Source of the DNA: an uncultured Ruminococcus sp.
Lineage (GTDB): Bacteria > Bacillota > Clostridia > Oscillospirales > Ruminococcaceae
DNA length: 64,000 bases
Direction: 5' to 3'
NCBI GenBank assembly: GCA_902800795.1
Contig: CADCFQ010000008.1
Span: 1 to 64,000, forward strand
Shown here: positions 43,745 through 53,104 of the stretch, piece after piece
Numbering within the stretch: position 1 is the stretch's first letter
How the letters are laid out: each line of letters begins with the position of its first letter
Notes under the pieces: generated by a model
Database searches by the model: none
What the model saw: the letters and a program-made list of their open reading frames with translations, nothing else
Told to the model about the DNA's origin: nothing
Translations under genes and position numbers: made by a program

Positions 43745-44791
43745 ATGCTTGATATAAACAACATGAAAAAGTCGGATTTCTGGTATGATCTGCCCCAGGA
43801 GCTCATAGCACAGACCCCTGTGGAACCGAGAAACTCTTCCCGCCTGCTCAAAGTGGACAGGCGAACAGGCGAGATCAGCCACGACCGCTTTTATAACCTA
43901 TGCAATTACCTTCGCAAGGGTGACCTTCTGGTGCTCAACGATTCGAGAGTACTTCCGGCAAGGATCTACGGTGAGCGTGAGGACACAGGCTCATTCATTG
44001 AGTTTTTGCTGGTGGAGCAGAGAGGAAACCTTGAATGGGAGATCCTTTGCAGACCCGGAAAGAAAGCAAAGATCGGAACACGGTTCTCCTTCGGCGGCGG
44101 GCTGCTCAAAGCCGTCATAACCGATGTGCTGGAGGACGGGAACCGCATTGCGAAGTTCGAGTGTGAGACAAACTTTTTTGCGGCTCTTGACGAGGTGGGA
44201 CAGATGCCTCTGCCGCCTTACATAACCGAAAAGCTAAAAGACAAGGAGCGCTATCAGACCGTTTATTCGAGAGAGCTTGGCTCCTCCGCTGCTCCTACCG
44301 CAGGGCTGCATTTTACTAAAGAGCAGCTGGGTGAGCTTGAAGCTATGGGTGTGGGTATAGCCTATGTTACGCTCCATGTGGGGCTGGGCACATTCAGGCC
44401 GGTCAAAGAGGAATATGTGCTTGACCACAAGATGCACAGAGAGCATTATGAGCTGAACGGCAAAACAGCACAGATGATAAACGACACCAAGAAAAACGGC
44501 GGCCGGGTCATCGCTGTGGGCACCACATCCTGCCGTACTCTTGAAAGCATAGCCGCTGACAATGACGGCGAGATAAAGGCCTGCGACGGCTTTACCGAGA
44601 TATTTATCTATCCCGGGTTTGAGTTCAAGGTGCTGGACGGGCTGATAACCAATTTCCACCTGCCCGAGAGCACACTGATAATGCTGGTGTCGGCATTTCT
44701 GGGATACGACAACACGATGAACGCCTATAAAGAAGCGGTCAGGGAAAAATACCGTTTTTTCAGCTTCGGCGATTCTATGCTGATAATCTGA
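43745..44791 (+). CDS. queA: S-adenosylmethionine:tRNA ribosyltransferase-isomerase
   Basis: 348 residues. Transfers the ribosyl part of SAM to preQ1 at tRNA position 34. Shows [15 protein letters not shown], the [22 protein letters not shown] segment (here [19 protein letters not shown]), TAGLHFT, and NFHLPEST near the end. ATG 43745 is eight bases after GGAG. Divergent from the lysine riboswitch; the 100-base gap must hold both promoters, but its own is not clear. Confidence 0.96.
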   Translation: MLDINNMKKSDFWYDLPQELIAQTPVEPRNSSRLLKVDRRTGEISHDRFYNLCNYLRKGDLLVLNDSRVLPARIYGEREDTGSFIEFLLVEQRGNLEWEILCRPGKKAKIGTRFSFGGGLLKAVITDVLEDGNRIAKFECETNFFAALDEVGQMPLPPYITEKLKDKERYQTVYSRELGSSAAPTAGLHFTKEQLGELEAMGVGIAYVTLHVGLGTFRPVKEEYVLDHKMHREHYELNGKTAQMINDTKKNGGRVIAVGTTSCRTLESIAADNDGEIKACDGFTEIFIYPGFEFKVLDGLITNFHLPESTLIMLVSAFLGYDNTMNAYKEAVREKYRFFSFGDSMLII

Positions 44792-44852
44792 CAGATATTT
44801 TACAAAGAGCTTTACCGGGACTTATGCCCGGACAGTATAAGGAGGTTTTATT

Positions 44853-45116
44853 ATGGACAAGATCAAACAGTTTATTTCAAGGATCAGCTACGATATGAGC
44901 GGTTTTTTCTCCGACCTCACCCTATCAGACCTTGAAAAGAAGATCAGCCTCGGGGTCGCAGGTTTTTTCGCTTTCTGCCTTCTGGTGTGGCTCATTTGCT
45001 TTATGTTCTTCTTCGAGACCCTTCAGACAGTCTTCGGCATCCTGACGATAATCGGTCTCGTCGCTGTTGTGGGCTGGTGCGTCGGGCTGCTTGTCTATAA
45101 GAAAAAGAAGTGGTAA
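44853..45116 (+). CDS. small two-helix membrane protein
   Basis: 87 residues. N-terminal amphipathic part, then two hydrophobic helices (ISLGVAGFFAFCLLVWLICF and VFGILTIIGLVAVVGWCVG) and a basic tail KKKKW. AAGGAGGT before the ATG. Located between queA and the hydrogenase operon; I do not recognise a family. Confidence 0.72.
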   Translation: MDKIKQFISRISYDMSGFFSDLTLSDLEKKISLGVAGFFAFCLLVWLICFMFFFETLQTVFGILTIIGLVAVVGWCVGLLVYKKKKW

Positions 45117-45152
45117 ATCAAGACTTTTACTGTAAAATTATAGAAATCTCCG

Positions 45153-45236
45153 AAGAGTGGACAGCAGACTGTAGCGGCTTGCCCTGAAAAGCGGCCGATA
45201 TGCTCTGCCGGTCACTCTTTTGCACTTTTTTGGCGT
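45153..45236 (+). other. structured sequence after the small membrane gene, possible terminator or small RNA
   Basis: AAGAGTG pairs with CACTCTT over about 70 bases, with a nested GCAGA/TCTGC helix and further GC-rich sequence in the apical part, followed by TTGCACTTTTTT. It may only be a large terminator. The rest of the 400-base gap to 45516 is AT-rich and holds the hydrogenase promoter and leader. Confidence 0.35.
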
Positions 45237-45380
45237 ATCTGCGCCGTTTCGGGCGTTTTTTGTCCGGAAACGATTTTTTAAATTTTTGAAAACTTATGTA
45301 AACGTTTTATTAACTTTGATTTTTATTTAACATACTAACAAAAATGTCAGTATTTTTCTTAATAATGTAATCAAAAAAAC

Positions 45381-45409
45381 TTGTGTTTGATAGAGATTTG
45401 TTGTATAAT
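45381..45409 (+). promoter_or_regulatory. sigma-A promoter of the hydrogenase operon
   Basis: TTGTGT (45381-45386), 17-base spacer, TATAAT (45404-45409), giving a leader of about 100 bases. The leader contains a GTGTG/CACAC hairpin near 45433-45451 followed by GGGCTTTTTTA, a possible attenuator. Confidence 0.7.
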
Positions 45410-45516
45410 GTTTATATGACTAGCTATGCTTTGTGTGGCAGTGTGTCACACGGGCTTTTTTATGCAGCGTCAACCAACAGCGGAGCAATCCGCAAATACA
45501 TTAAGGAGGTTGTTTT

Positions 45517-46023
45517 ATGTCAGAACAGAACCTGAATCAATTCAGGGGCACCAAGGCTCAGGAAGAACAGCTTCAGGAAGTTATCGCTAAGCACCGTGGC
45601 CAGCCCGGCGGACTTATGCCTACACTTCAGGAAGCACAGGGGATCTACGGTTATCTTCCTGTCGAAGTGCAGACCATGATCGCTGACGGTCTCGGTGTTT
45701 CCCTTTCCGAGGTCTTCGGCGTCGCAACATTCTATTCTCAGTTTTCACTCACCCCCAAGGGCAAACACGTTTGCAGTGTCTGTCTCGGAACCGCTTGCTA
45801 TGTCAAGGGCTCGGACAAGGTGCTCGAGGCTCTTGAGAAGAAGCTTGGCATCAAGGCAGGCGAGTGCACTCCCGACGGAGAGTTTTCTATCGAGTCGTGC
45901 CGTTGTGTAGGTGCGTGCGGACTTGCGCCCGTAATGACTATCGGCGAGGAAGTTTACGGAAAGCTTACTCCCGATCAGGTAGGAAAGATCATTGATTCCT
46001 ATATGGATAAGGGAGGAGAGTAA
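45517..46023 (+). CDS. hydC: bifurcating [FeFe] hydrogenase NuoE-like subunit
   Basis: 168 residues. Thioredoxin-like [2Fe-2S] subunit: GVATFYSQFSLTPKGKH, then cysteines in CLGTACYVKG and CRCVGACGLAP. Receives electrons within the Hyd/Hnd complex. AAGGAGGT ribosome site. First of three tightly packed genes. Confidence 0.95.
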   Translation: MSEQNLNQFRGTKAQEEQLQEVIAKHRGQPGGLMPTLQEAQGIYGYLPVEVQTMIADGLGVSLSEVFGVATFYSQFSLTPKGKHVCSVCLGTACYVKGSDKVLEALEKKLGIKAGECTPDGEFSIESCRCVGACGLAPVMTIGEEVYGKLTPDQVGKIIDSYMDKGGE

Positions 46024-46026
46024 AGC

Positions 46027-47940
46027 ATGACATTTGAAGAGCTTACCAGAATAAGAAAAGAAAAATCCGACCTTATCAAGGTCAGAAAGCTCGTGGCTCT
46101 GGAGGCTGAAAAGCTTGCAGCAAACACAGCTTACCGCAAGCAGGTCCTTGTTTGCGGCGGTACAGGATGTACCTCTTCGGGAAGCAAGAAGATCATTGAA
46201 GCTCTCGAAAACGAACTCAAGGCTCAGGGACTTGACAAGGAGGTCCTCGTTGTAAGAACAGGATGCTTCGGTCTTTGCTCTCTCGGCCCTATCGTTATCG
46301 TTTACCCCGAGGGCACTTTCTATGCTCAGGCTACTCCCGAGGGTATCGTAAGGATAGTTGACGAGCACCTCAAGAAGGGCGAGGTCTGCAAGGATCTGCT
46401 TTACAAGGAGACTGTTCATGAGGACGGCTCGATCATTTCTCTGAGCGAGACAAACTTCTATAAGAAGCAGTTGAGGATCGCTCTCAGAAACTGCGGTGTC
46501 ATCGACCCCGAGAACATCGAAGAGTATATCGGAACAAGAGGCTATGAGGCTCTTTATAAGGTCCTCGACAGCATGACTCCCGACGAGGTGGTCAAGGAAG
46601 TGCTTGACTCCGGCCTGAGAGGAAGAGGAGGCGCTGGCTTCCCCACAGGAAGAAAGTGGATGTTCACAAAGGATGCTCCCGGCGATGTAAAGTATGTTGC
46701 TTGTAACGCCGACGAGGGCGACCCCGGCGCATTCATGGACAGATCTATCCTTGAGGGCGACCCCCACGCTATCATCGAGGCTATGACAATAGCTTCATAT
46801 GCTGTAGGCGCTCACCAGGGCTATGTTTATGTAAGAGCTGAGTATCCTGTTGCCGTTCACAGACTTCAGGTAGCTCTGCAGCAGGCAAGAGAATACGGAT
46901 TGCTGGGCAAGAACATTTTCGGCAAGGGCCACGATTTCGATATCGAGATCAGACTTGGCGCAGGTGCTTTCGTTTGCGGCGAGGAGACTGCACTTCTTAC
47001 CTCTATCGAGGGTAACAGAGGTGAGCCGAGACCCCGTCCTCCGTTCCCTGCTGTAAAGGGTCTGTTCGGCAAGCCCACACTGCTCAACAACGTTGAGACC
47101 TATGCTAATATCGCTCAGATCATCAGAAAGGGCGCTGCATGGTATTCTTCTATGGGTACCGAGACCTCCAAGGGTACTAAGGTATTCGCTCTCGGCGGTA
47201 AGATCACAAACGTTGGTCTTGTTGAGATACCTATGGGTACCACTCTTCGTGAGATCATCGAGGAGATCGGCGGCGGCATCCCCAACGGAAAGAAGTTCAA
47301 GGCTGCTCAGACAGGCGGACCTTCCGGCGGATGTATCCCTGCTAAGTACATAGACACTCCTATCGACTATGAGTCGCTCCAGGCTCTGGGCTCGATGATG
47401 GGTTCGGGCGGACTTATCGTTATGGATGAGGACAACTGTATGGTCGACGTTTCCAAGTTCTATCTTGAGTTCACCGTTGATGAGTCCTGCGGTAAGTGTA
47501 CTCCGTGCCGTGTAGGTACAAGAAAGCTGCATCAGCTGCTTGACAAGATCTCCAAGGGCAAGGGCACTATGGAGGATCTCGATCTTATCGACAGCCTGGC
47601 TAACCACATGAAGAGCTCTTCGCTCTGCGCTCTCGGCCAGTCCGCTCCTAACCCTGTTCTTTCCACCATCAAGCAGTTCAGAGATGAGTATGAGGCTCAC
47701 ATCAAGGAAGGCAGATGTCCTGCCGGCGTTTGCAAGGAGCTGCTCAGCTATGAGATCATCAAGGACAACTGCGTTGGCTGCGGCCTCTGCGCTAAGAACT
47801 GTCCTGTAGGAGCTATCTCCAAGACCGATTATATCGCTCCCGGAAAGAAGCTCCCTGCTTATGAGATAGACAAGTCCAAGTGTATCAAGTGCGGCGTTTG
47901 CATGAACAATTGCAGACTCAAGGCTATTGTGAGAAAGTAA
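46027..47940 (+). CDS. hydB: bifurcating [FeFe] hydrogenase NuoF-like flavoprotein subunit
   Basis: 637 residues. N-terminal [2Fe-2S] thioredoxin-like domain (VCGGTGCTSSGSKK, GCFGLC); NuoF core with the FMN/NADH glycine-rich GLRGRGGAGFPTGRKW near 197; [4Fe-4S] motif ESCGKCTPCRVGTRKL near 480. Two C-terminal ferredoxin clusters follow: CVGCGLCAKNCP and CIKCGVCMNNC. This is the NAD(H)-binding subunit where electron bifurcation takes place. Three bases after hydC. Confidence 0.96.
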   Translation: MTFEELTRIRKEKSDLIKVRKLVALEAEKLAANTAYRKQVLVCGGTGCTSSGSKKIIEALENELKAQGLDKEVLVVRTGCFGLCSLGPIVIVYPEGTFYAQATPEGIVRIVDEHLKKGEVCKDLLYKETVHEDGSIISLSETNFYKKQLRIALRNCGVIDPENIEEYIGTRGYEALYKVLDSMTPDEVVKEVLDSGLRGRGGAGFPTGRKWMFTKDAPGDVKYVACNADEGDPGAFMDRSILEGDPHAIIEAMTIASYAVGAHQGYVYVRAEYPVAVHRLQVALQQAREYGLLGKNIFGKGHDFDIEIRLGAGAFVCGEETALLTSIEGNRGEPRPRPPFPAVKGLFGKPTLLNNVETYANIAQIIRKGAAWYSSMGTETSKGTKVFALGGKITNVGLVEIPMGTTLREIIEEIGGGIPNGKKFKAAQTGGPSGGCIPAKYIDTPIDYESLQALGSMMGSGGLIVMDEDNCMVDVSKFYLEFTVDESCGKCTPCRVGTRKLHQLLDKISKGKGTMEDLDLIDSLANHMKSSSLCALGQSAPNPVLSTIKQFRDEYEAHIKEGRCPAGVCKELLSYEIIKDNCVGCGLCAKNCPVGAISKTDYIAPGKKLPAYEIDKSKCIKCGVCMNNCRLKAIVRK

Positions 47941-47957
47941 GAAAGGAGGGCACATTT

Positions 47958-49700
47958 ATGGAAAATGTTCAGACTGTTAATCTTAAAATAAACGGTATAC
48001 CCGTAACTGTACCTGCCGGCTCCACTATCCTTGAAGCTGCTAGAGTTGCTAATGTAGATATACCCACACTGTGCTATCTCAAGGAGATCAACTGCATCGG
48101 TGCGTGCCGTATCTGTGTTGTAGAGGCAACAGGCGCAAGAGGCCTTGTGGCTGCCTGCGTATACCCCGTTGCTGAGGGTATGGAGGTCCAGACAAATACA
48201 CCTAAGGTAAGAGAGTCCAGAAAGACTACTATCGAGCTTCTGCTCTCGAACCACAACAAGAAATGTCTTTCCTGCGTAAGAAGCACAAACTGCGAGCTCC
48301 AGCAGCTTGCCCGTGACTACGGCGCAGATGAGGACAGGTTCCAGGCTGAGGAGATGGACAAGCCCATCGACACTTCCTCCGCTTATATCGTAAGAGACAA
48401 CAACAAGTGCGTAAACTGCATGAGATGTGTAGCTGCTTGTAAGGCTATGCAGAGCGTTTCTGTTATCGGACCGATCCAGAGAGGCTTCAAGACTCATATC
48501 GGCTGCGCTTTCGACGCACCTCTCGGCGAGTCGCCCTGCGTTGGCTGCGGTCAGTGTATCGTAGCTTGTCCTACAGGCGCACTCCAGGAGAAGAGCAGCG
48601 AGGATAAGGTATGGGAGGCTATTGCTGATCCCGACAAGAAGGTAGTGTTCTTTACAGCTCCTTCTATCAGAGCTACTCTCGGCGAGGAGTTCGGCAATCC
48701 TATCGGCACAAACGTTGCGGGCAAGATGGTTTCTGCTATCAAGGGCCTCGGCGATGTTCAGTGCTTCAACATGGACGTAACTGCTGACCTTACTATCGTT
48801 GAGGAGGCTAACGAGCTTATCGAGAGGATCCAGAACAAGGGCACAATGCCTATGTTCACATCCTGCTGCCCCGGTTGGGTCAAGTTCTGCGAGCATTACT
48901 ATCCTGACTTCGTAGATCATCTGTCTTCGTGCAAGTCACCTCAGCAGATGTTCGGCGCTGTTATCAAGAGCTACTGGGCTCAGAAGAACAATATCGATCC
49001 CAAGAATATCTTCGTTGTCAGCGTTATCCCTTGTACCGCAAAGAAGTTTGAGGTAACAAGAGAGGAGCAGAGATCTCAGGAGTTCGACGATGTCGATGTA
49101 GCACTCACAACAAGAGAACTCGGCAGAATGATCAAGAGAGCAGGCATTAACTTCAACGCTCTTCCTGACGGCGAGTTCGACGATCCGTTCGAGACTGCAT
49201 CCGGCGCAGGCGCTATCTTCGGCGCTACCGGCGGTGTTATGGAGGCAGCTCTCAGAACAGCTGCTGTTAAGCTCGACGGCGAGTGCAAGGCACTTGAGTT
49301 CACTGAGGTAAGAGGAACCACCGGCATCAAGGAAGCTGACTACACTGTCGGCGGAGTTAATGTCAAGGTCTGTGTTGCTTCCGGTCTTGCTAACGCAAGA
49401 AAGGTAGTTGACAGCATAATCTCCGGCGAGAAGCAGTATGACTTCGTTGAGGTCATGGCTTGTCCCGGCGGCTGCATCAACGGCGGCGGACAGCCTCTCC
49501 AGCCCTCCAGCGTAAGAAACTTCGTTGATCTCCAGGGCATCAGAGCTAAGGCACTGTATGACTTCGATTCTTCTATCGAGCTGAGAAGATCTCACGAGAG
49601 CCCCGTTATGAAGCTTCTCTATGATGAATTCTTCGAGAAGGCAGGCAGCCATAAGGCTCACGAGCTTCTCCACACAACATACGTTAAGAGAGGCAAGTAA
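47958..49700 (+). CDS. hydA: bifurcating [FeFe] hydrogenase catalytic subunit
   Basis: 580 residues. N-terminal [2Fe-2S] (CYLKEINCIGACRIC), His-ligated [4Fe-4S] (HNKKCLSCVRSTNC), two [4Fe-4S] (CVNCMRCVAACK, CVGCGQCIVACP), then the H domain. L1 is TSCCPGW and L3 is EVMACPGGCINGGGQP, both canonical. L2 reads VIPCTAKKFE, with Ile where Met is usual. The domain string and operon with NuoE/NuoF-like genes identify group A3, which couples ferredoxin and NADH oxidation to H2. ATG 47958 after AAAGGAGGG; the frame is open further upstream but that is hydB sequence. Confidence 0.96.
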   Translation: MENVQTVNLKINGIPVTVPAGSTILEAARVANVDIPTLCYLKEINCIGACRICVVEATGARGLVAACVYPVAEGMEVQTNTPKVRESRKTTIELLLSNHNKKCLSCVRSTNCELQQLARDYGADEDRFQAEEMDKPIDTSSAYIVRDNNKCVNCMRCVAACKAMQSVSVIGPIQRGFKTHIGCAFDAPLGESPCVGCGQCIVACPTGALQEKSSEDKVWEAIADPDKKVVFFTAPSIRATLGEEFGNPIGTNVAGKMVSAIKGLGDVQCFNMDVTADLTIVEEANELIERIQNKGTMPMFTSCCPGWVKFCEHYYPDFVDHLSSCKSPQQMFGAVIKSYWAQKNNIDPKNIFVVSVIPCTAKKFEVTREEQRSQEFDDVDVALTTRELGRMIKRAGINFNALPDGEFDDPFETASGAGAIFGATGGVMEAALRTAAVKLDGECKALEFTEVRGTTGIKEADYTVGGVNVKVCVASGLANARKVVDSIISGEKQYDFVEVMACPGGCINGGGQPLQPSSVRNFVDLQGIRAKALYDFDSSIELRRSHESPVMKLLYDEFFEKAGSHKAHELLHTTYVKRGK

Positions 49701-49714
49701 TTTTTAAACTCTCA

Positions 49715-49748
49715 CCGCCGCACTTTTTACAGTGCGGCGGTTTTTTTT
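49715..49748 (+). terminator. terminator of the hydrogenase operon
   Basis: Perfect 10-base stem CCGCCGCACT/AGTGCGGCGG, loop TTTTAC, then eight T. Confidence 0.95.
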
Positions 49749-49895
49749 GTGTGCGAGGTTCTCAGGCTGTCAGAATAAACGAACAAAGGGTTTTTGAGAA
49801 CGGGAGATTTGTTTGTTTTGCAGCCATAAAAAGTGCCCTCCTGCTGCGTATATAAAGTGTAACACAAAACACCCGACACGAAAGGATGGTATATT

Positions 49896-51089
49896 ATGAA
49901 AAAGGCTCTTTTTATCATAGCGGCAGCAGGACTTATGCTTTCATCCTGCGGAGAGGTGGACGACAGTTCGTCCCAGGGCAGTAAAGCTGATCCCGGCACA
50001 CTGCTTCCCGGCAGCCTGATATCCGAACCCGACTCCTCTTCCCTGCCCGATGATGACTCCTCGAGGGAGATCCCCCCTGACACAGAGCCTGTGACTATGA
50101 AATACTTCTCGAAGGATATGGAAGAGCTTGCTGTAACCGAGGATGAAGCCTACGGCGGAGAGGTATATAACGGGAACCAGTTTTATATCACGGGCGGAAA
50201 CGGATATATCAGTGAGCTTGACAGCTATTGCAACTATGTTTTTACATCGGAGGATGCGCTCGAAGACTTCTGCGAGAGATCGCATATAGATATCGACCCC
50301 GATGAATTCTACAACGATCTGGAAAGCACAGCCTCGGCAGGAGATGCGACCGATGTTCCCTCGATAAACGGCTACCATGTGCTGGTGACTTACTGCGGAC
50401 ACAGCTTTGACGGCTCCTCACCAAAGACCGGGGGGCTTCTCATCACCGACGAAAAGATGCGCTTTGTTTATACCTCAGACAGCCTTTCAAAAGGCGTGTA
50501 TGAGGGCTCTGAGGCTCTCCCCGATGTAATGGACGGCTATTATTCCGTGGCGGCTGTGCCTGTCAGTGAATTCAAAAGCTTTGAATATCCGGGCTGGACA
50601 TACTTTGACGATAACGGCGTAAAGCCGCAGCCCGACCCCGAGCCGACACCTGTCAGCGACCCTGACAGCGATCAGCCCGATATAATAATGATGTACAGAT
50701 ATCAGAACTGGGCAGAGGGATATCAGGACAGCGGTGCTTTCGTTGATGCTGACGGACGGGTTTATGAGTTTGACTTTGCCAACGGCGAAAGCTATGACTT
50801 TGAACCTCTCCAGGGTGATGACCTTATCGCAGCGTTCAGAGATATTCAGCAAAATAGCGAGCCCAGAATTGTTGTCGACAAAAAGATCATTGACGAGATA
50901 ATAGAGCTGATACCCAAAGTTGACAAGAACGCCGAGGTGACCAAAGAATCAGCAGCCTGTGATGCCGGTCAGCATTCGACCTATATTTTCAGGGACGGCG
51001 AGCAGATTGAGCTGGCTTCCTACGGCGACTATGAGCGTGAGCTCCAGGATGACGCCGCAAAGAAGATAATGGAGCTGACAGAGCAGTAA
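49896..51089 (+). CDS. two-domain lipoprotein
   Basis: 397 residues. Lipobox AAAGLMLSSC with Cys18. Then a Ser/Asp/Pro-rich linker to about 65, a domain at 70-240 (YISELDSYCNYVFTSEDALEDF), and a PQPDPEPTPVSDPDSDQPD linker. A second domain covers 265-397 (YEFDFANGESYDFEPLQGDD). The acidic, proline-rich linkers resemble other ruminococcal surface lipoproteins. AAAGGATGG before the ATG. Own unit with terminator. Function not recognised. Confidence 0.75.
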   Translation: MKKALFIIAAAGLMLSSCGEVDDSSSQGSKADPGTLLPGSLISEPDSSSLPDDDSSREIPPDTEPVTMKYFSKDMEELAVTEDEAYGGEVYNGNQFYITGGNGYISELDSYCNYVFTSEDALEDFCERSHIDIDPDEFYNDLESTASAGDATDVPSINGYHVLVTYCGHSFDGSSPKTGGLLITDEKMRFVYTSDSLSKGVYEGSEALPDVMDGYYSVAAVPVSEFKSFEYPGWTYFDDNGVKPQPDPEPTPVSDPDSDQPDIIMMYRYQNWAEGYQDSGAFVDADGRVYEFDFANGESYDFEPLQGDDLIAAFRDIQQNSEPRIVVDKKIIDEIIELIPKVDKNAEVTKESAACDAGQHSTYIFRDGEQIELASYGDYERELQDDAAKKIMELTEQ

Positions 51090-51130
51090 ACTGACAGCTC
51101 CTGAACCAGAGTTTATATCATACATTTTGG

Positions 51131-51166
51131 AATATCTCCCTGTCTTTTGGGCAGGGGGATATTTCA
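51131..51166 (+). terminator. terminator of the two-domain lipoprotein gene
   Basis: AATATC-TCCCTG/CAGGGG-GATATT stem, then TTTCATTTC. Confidence 0.75.
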
Positions 51167-51180
51167 TTTCAGGGGCAAAA

Positions 51181-51212
51181 CAAAAAGAGACCGTCTCCCG
51201 ACGATCTCTTTT
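51181..51212 (-). terminator. terminator of the first cytidylate-kinase-like gene
   Basis: Minus strand: AAAAGAGA/TCTCTTTT arms with a CG-rich loop, followed by TTTTTGTTTTG. Confidence 0.85.
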
Positions 51213-51257
51213 CGTAGTAAGGAAAGTAAAATGAATTAAAGAAATTATCTTGTTTTA

Positions 51258-51887
51258 TCAGCCGGCAGGCAGGTTCTCCTTGATGTTGATGTACGCCATC
51301 ATGAGCTCGACTGCTCCGTCGATACCCGACTTTGAAGAGTTGATGCAAAGATCAAAGTTCCTCGCATCGCCCCACTTCATATCTGTGTAGTAGTTATAAT
51401 ATGAAGCTCTCCTCTTGTCGGTCTTGCGGATGAAGTCCTCTACCTTGGGCTTTTCTATATCGTATCTCTCGAGTATCCTCTTCTTCTTATCATACATATT
51501 TCCCGATACGAAGAAGTCGATGACATTAGGCATTTCCTTCAGCACATAGTCTGCGCATCTTCCTACGATAACACAAGGGCCTTTCTCCGCCAGCTTCTTG
51601 ATAGTCTCAAACTGAGCAAGAAAGATCTTATGGTTGAGCGGAAGCTCCGGATTGAGCCTGCCGTCAGGCGAAACAGGATAGTTTCCCATAACCAGCGAAT
51701 AAAGGAAACTGTTGGTATAAGACTCATCATTCTTGACAAACAGCTCTCTTGCTATGCCGCTTTCCTTGGATGCCATTTCAAGAAGCTCCTTATCATAAAA
51801 AGGAACATCCAGTTTTTCAGAAAGCTTCTTTCCGATCTCTCTTCCGCCGCTTCCGAACTCTCGGCTGATAGTAATGATCGATCTCAT
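51258..51887 (-). CDS. cytidylate kinase-like family protein, paralogue 1
   Basis: 209 residues. P-loop region ITISREFGSGGREIGKKL at the N-terminus, VPFYDKELLEMAS, and GPCVIVGRCADYVLKE near 105, with RRASYYNYYTDMKWGD near 160. This is the Cytidylate_kin2-like family of Firmicutes, related to but shorter in lid region than Cmk. The phosphate acceptor is unproven. A second copy lies at 55422-56009 (same GRCAD and YYN motifs). Own promoter and terminator. Confidence 0.88.
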   Translation of the reverse strand: MRSIITISREFGSGGREIGKKLSEKLDVPFYDKELLEMASKESGIARELFVKNDESYTNSFLYSLVMGNYPVSPDGRLNPELPLNHKIFLAQFETIKKLAEKGPCVIVGRCADYVLKEMPNVIDFFVSGNMYDKKKRILERYDIEKPKVEDFIRKTDKRRASYYNYYTDMKWGDARNFDLCINSSKSGIDGAVELMMAYINIKENLPAG

Positions 51888-51950
51888 ATCAACACCTCAT
51901 TTCCGCCCTGTACTTGATTTACAATTGAATTTGTTTCTTATCACAAACTT

Positions 51951-51979
51951 ATTATAACACATTTTTTGTCCTTTGTAAA
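51951..51979 (-). promoter_or_regulatory. sigma-A promoter of cytidylate-kinase-like paralogue 1
   Basis: Minus strand: TTTACA (51974-51979), 17-base spacer, TATAAT (51951-51956). Confidence 0.8.
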
Positions 51980-52059
51980 CAATTTTTAAGAAAATTCTTG
52001 CACTAATTTATTCAAAATTTCTTGTGCAACTTTCATATATTGACATTTAGTAAAAATAT

Positions 52060-52280
52060 CTAACAGGTGCTCGCCGCACGGCTTTGCCCCTGGCGGATTT
52101 AACGACTAAGCCGTGTAACGGACATTACAACTCTTTCCCAAGGTTCACGCAGTGTGACTATTGAAAAGTCTCGCCGAAGCCTACCCCCTCCCCTCCGGGG
52201 AGGGCAGGGAGGTACTGTTAGTTCGTGCGAAGCCCGGATGGGTGGGGGAATTGGGTGCAGGCGTACACGCCTGCCTGGTG
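52060..52280. repeat. GC-rich intergenic element with three hairpins, possible dispersed repeat
   Basis: In the 467-base gap between 51888 and 52354: CACGGCTT (52077-52084)/AAGCCGTG (52108-52115); a CCCTCCC/GGGAGGG hairpin near 52189-52209; and GCAGGCGT/ACGCCTGC at 52257-52274. It is GC-rich while its flanks are AT-rich, and has no open reading frame of note. It looks like a repeated intergenic or MITE-like unit, but only one copy is in view. Confidence 0.45.
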
Positions 52281-52295
52281 TTTAGATTATGTTAA

Positions 52296-52324
52296 TTGAC
52301 TTTAGGGGGATAAAATGGTATAAT
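52296..52324 (+). promoter_or_regulatory. sigma-A promoter of the SMS (suf) operon
   Basis: TTGACT (52296-52301), 17-base spacer, TATAAT (52319-52324). Confidence 0.82.
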
Positions 52325-52354
52325 AGATGTTGATAATTAAATGGAGGCGAAAAT

Positions 52355-53104
52355 ATGCTTGAACTGAAAAATATCAGGTTCGATGCTGACACCGACGGAA
52401 AGAACGTCGAGATAATCAAGGACATCAGCCTGCACATTGATAATAACAAGTTCGTTGTCATAACAGGTCCGAACGGCGGAGGTAAATCTACCCTTGCAAA
52501 AATAATCGCAGGTATCGTCAAGCCCACATCCGGCTCGATACTCCTCGACGGCGAGGACATAACGGACAAGTCTATAACCGAGCGTGCCCAGATGGGTATA
52601 GGGTTTGCTTTCCAGCAGCCTGTAAGGTTCAAGGGGCTCACTGTTTATGATCTTTTGAGGATCGCTTCGGGCAAAACCCTTTCTATAAGCGATGCCTGCC
52701 AGTATCTTAGCGAGGTTGGCCTTTGCGCTAAGGACTATATCAAGCGTGAGGTCAACGCTTCCCTTTCGGGCGGCGAGCTTAAAAGGATCGAGATAGCTAC
52801 CGTTCTCGCAAGGAACGTTAAGCTTGCTGTGTTCGATGAGCCCGAGGCCGGCATCGACCTGTGGAGCTTCAGGAACCTGACACGCATCTTCGAGAATATG
52901 CGCAGAAGCGAGCTGACAAGAACTATTCTCGTTATCTCACACCAGGAGAGGATACTCAATATCGCCGATGAGATCATCGTGCTTTCTGACGGCACAGTGA
53001 GCAGACACGGCACCAAGGACGAGATAATGCCCGAGCTTATCGGAAGCGGAGTGGCACAGACAGCTTGTCCAAAGATAGAGGAAGGGAGCGGTGAAAATGG
53101 CTAA
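52355..53104 (+). CDS. sufC: Fe-S cluster assembly ATPase SufC/SmsC
   Basis: 249 residues. ABC ATPase: Walker A GPNGGGKSTLAK, signature LSGGELKR, Walker B LAVFDEPEAGIDL, and the switch His in VISHQER. AATGGAGGCG before the ATG. Overlaps the SufB/D-like gene. With no sufS, sufU or second scaffold gene here, this is the two-gene SMS layout. Confidence 0.95.
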   Translation: MLELKNIRFDADTDGKNVEIIKDISLHIDNNKFVVITGPNGGGKSTLAKIIAGIVKPTSGSILLDGEDITDKSITERAQMGIGFAFQQPVRFKGLTVYDLLRIASGKTLSISDACQYLSEVGLCAKDYIKREVNASLSGGELKRIEIATVLARNVKLAVFDEPEAGIDLWSFRNLTRIFENMRRSELTRTILVISHQERILNIADEIIVLSDGTVSRHGTKDEIMPELIGSGVAQTACPKIEEGSGENG

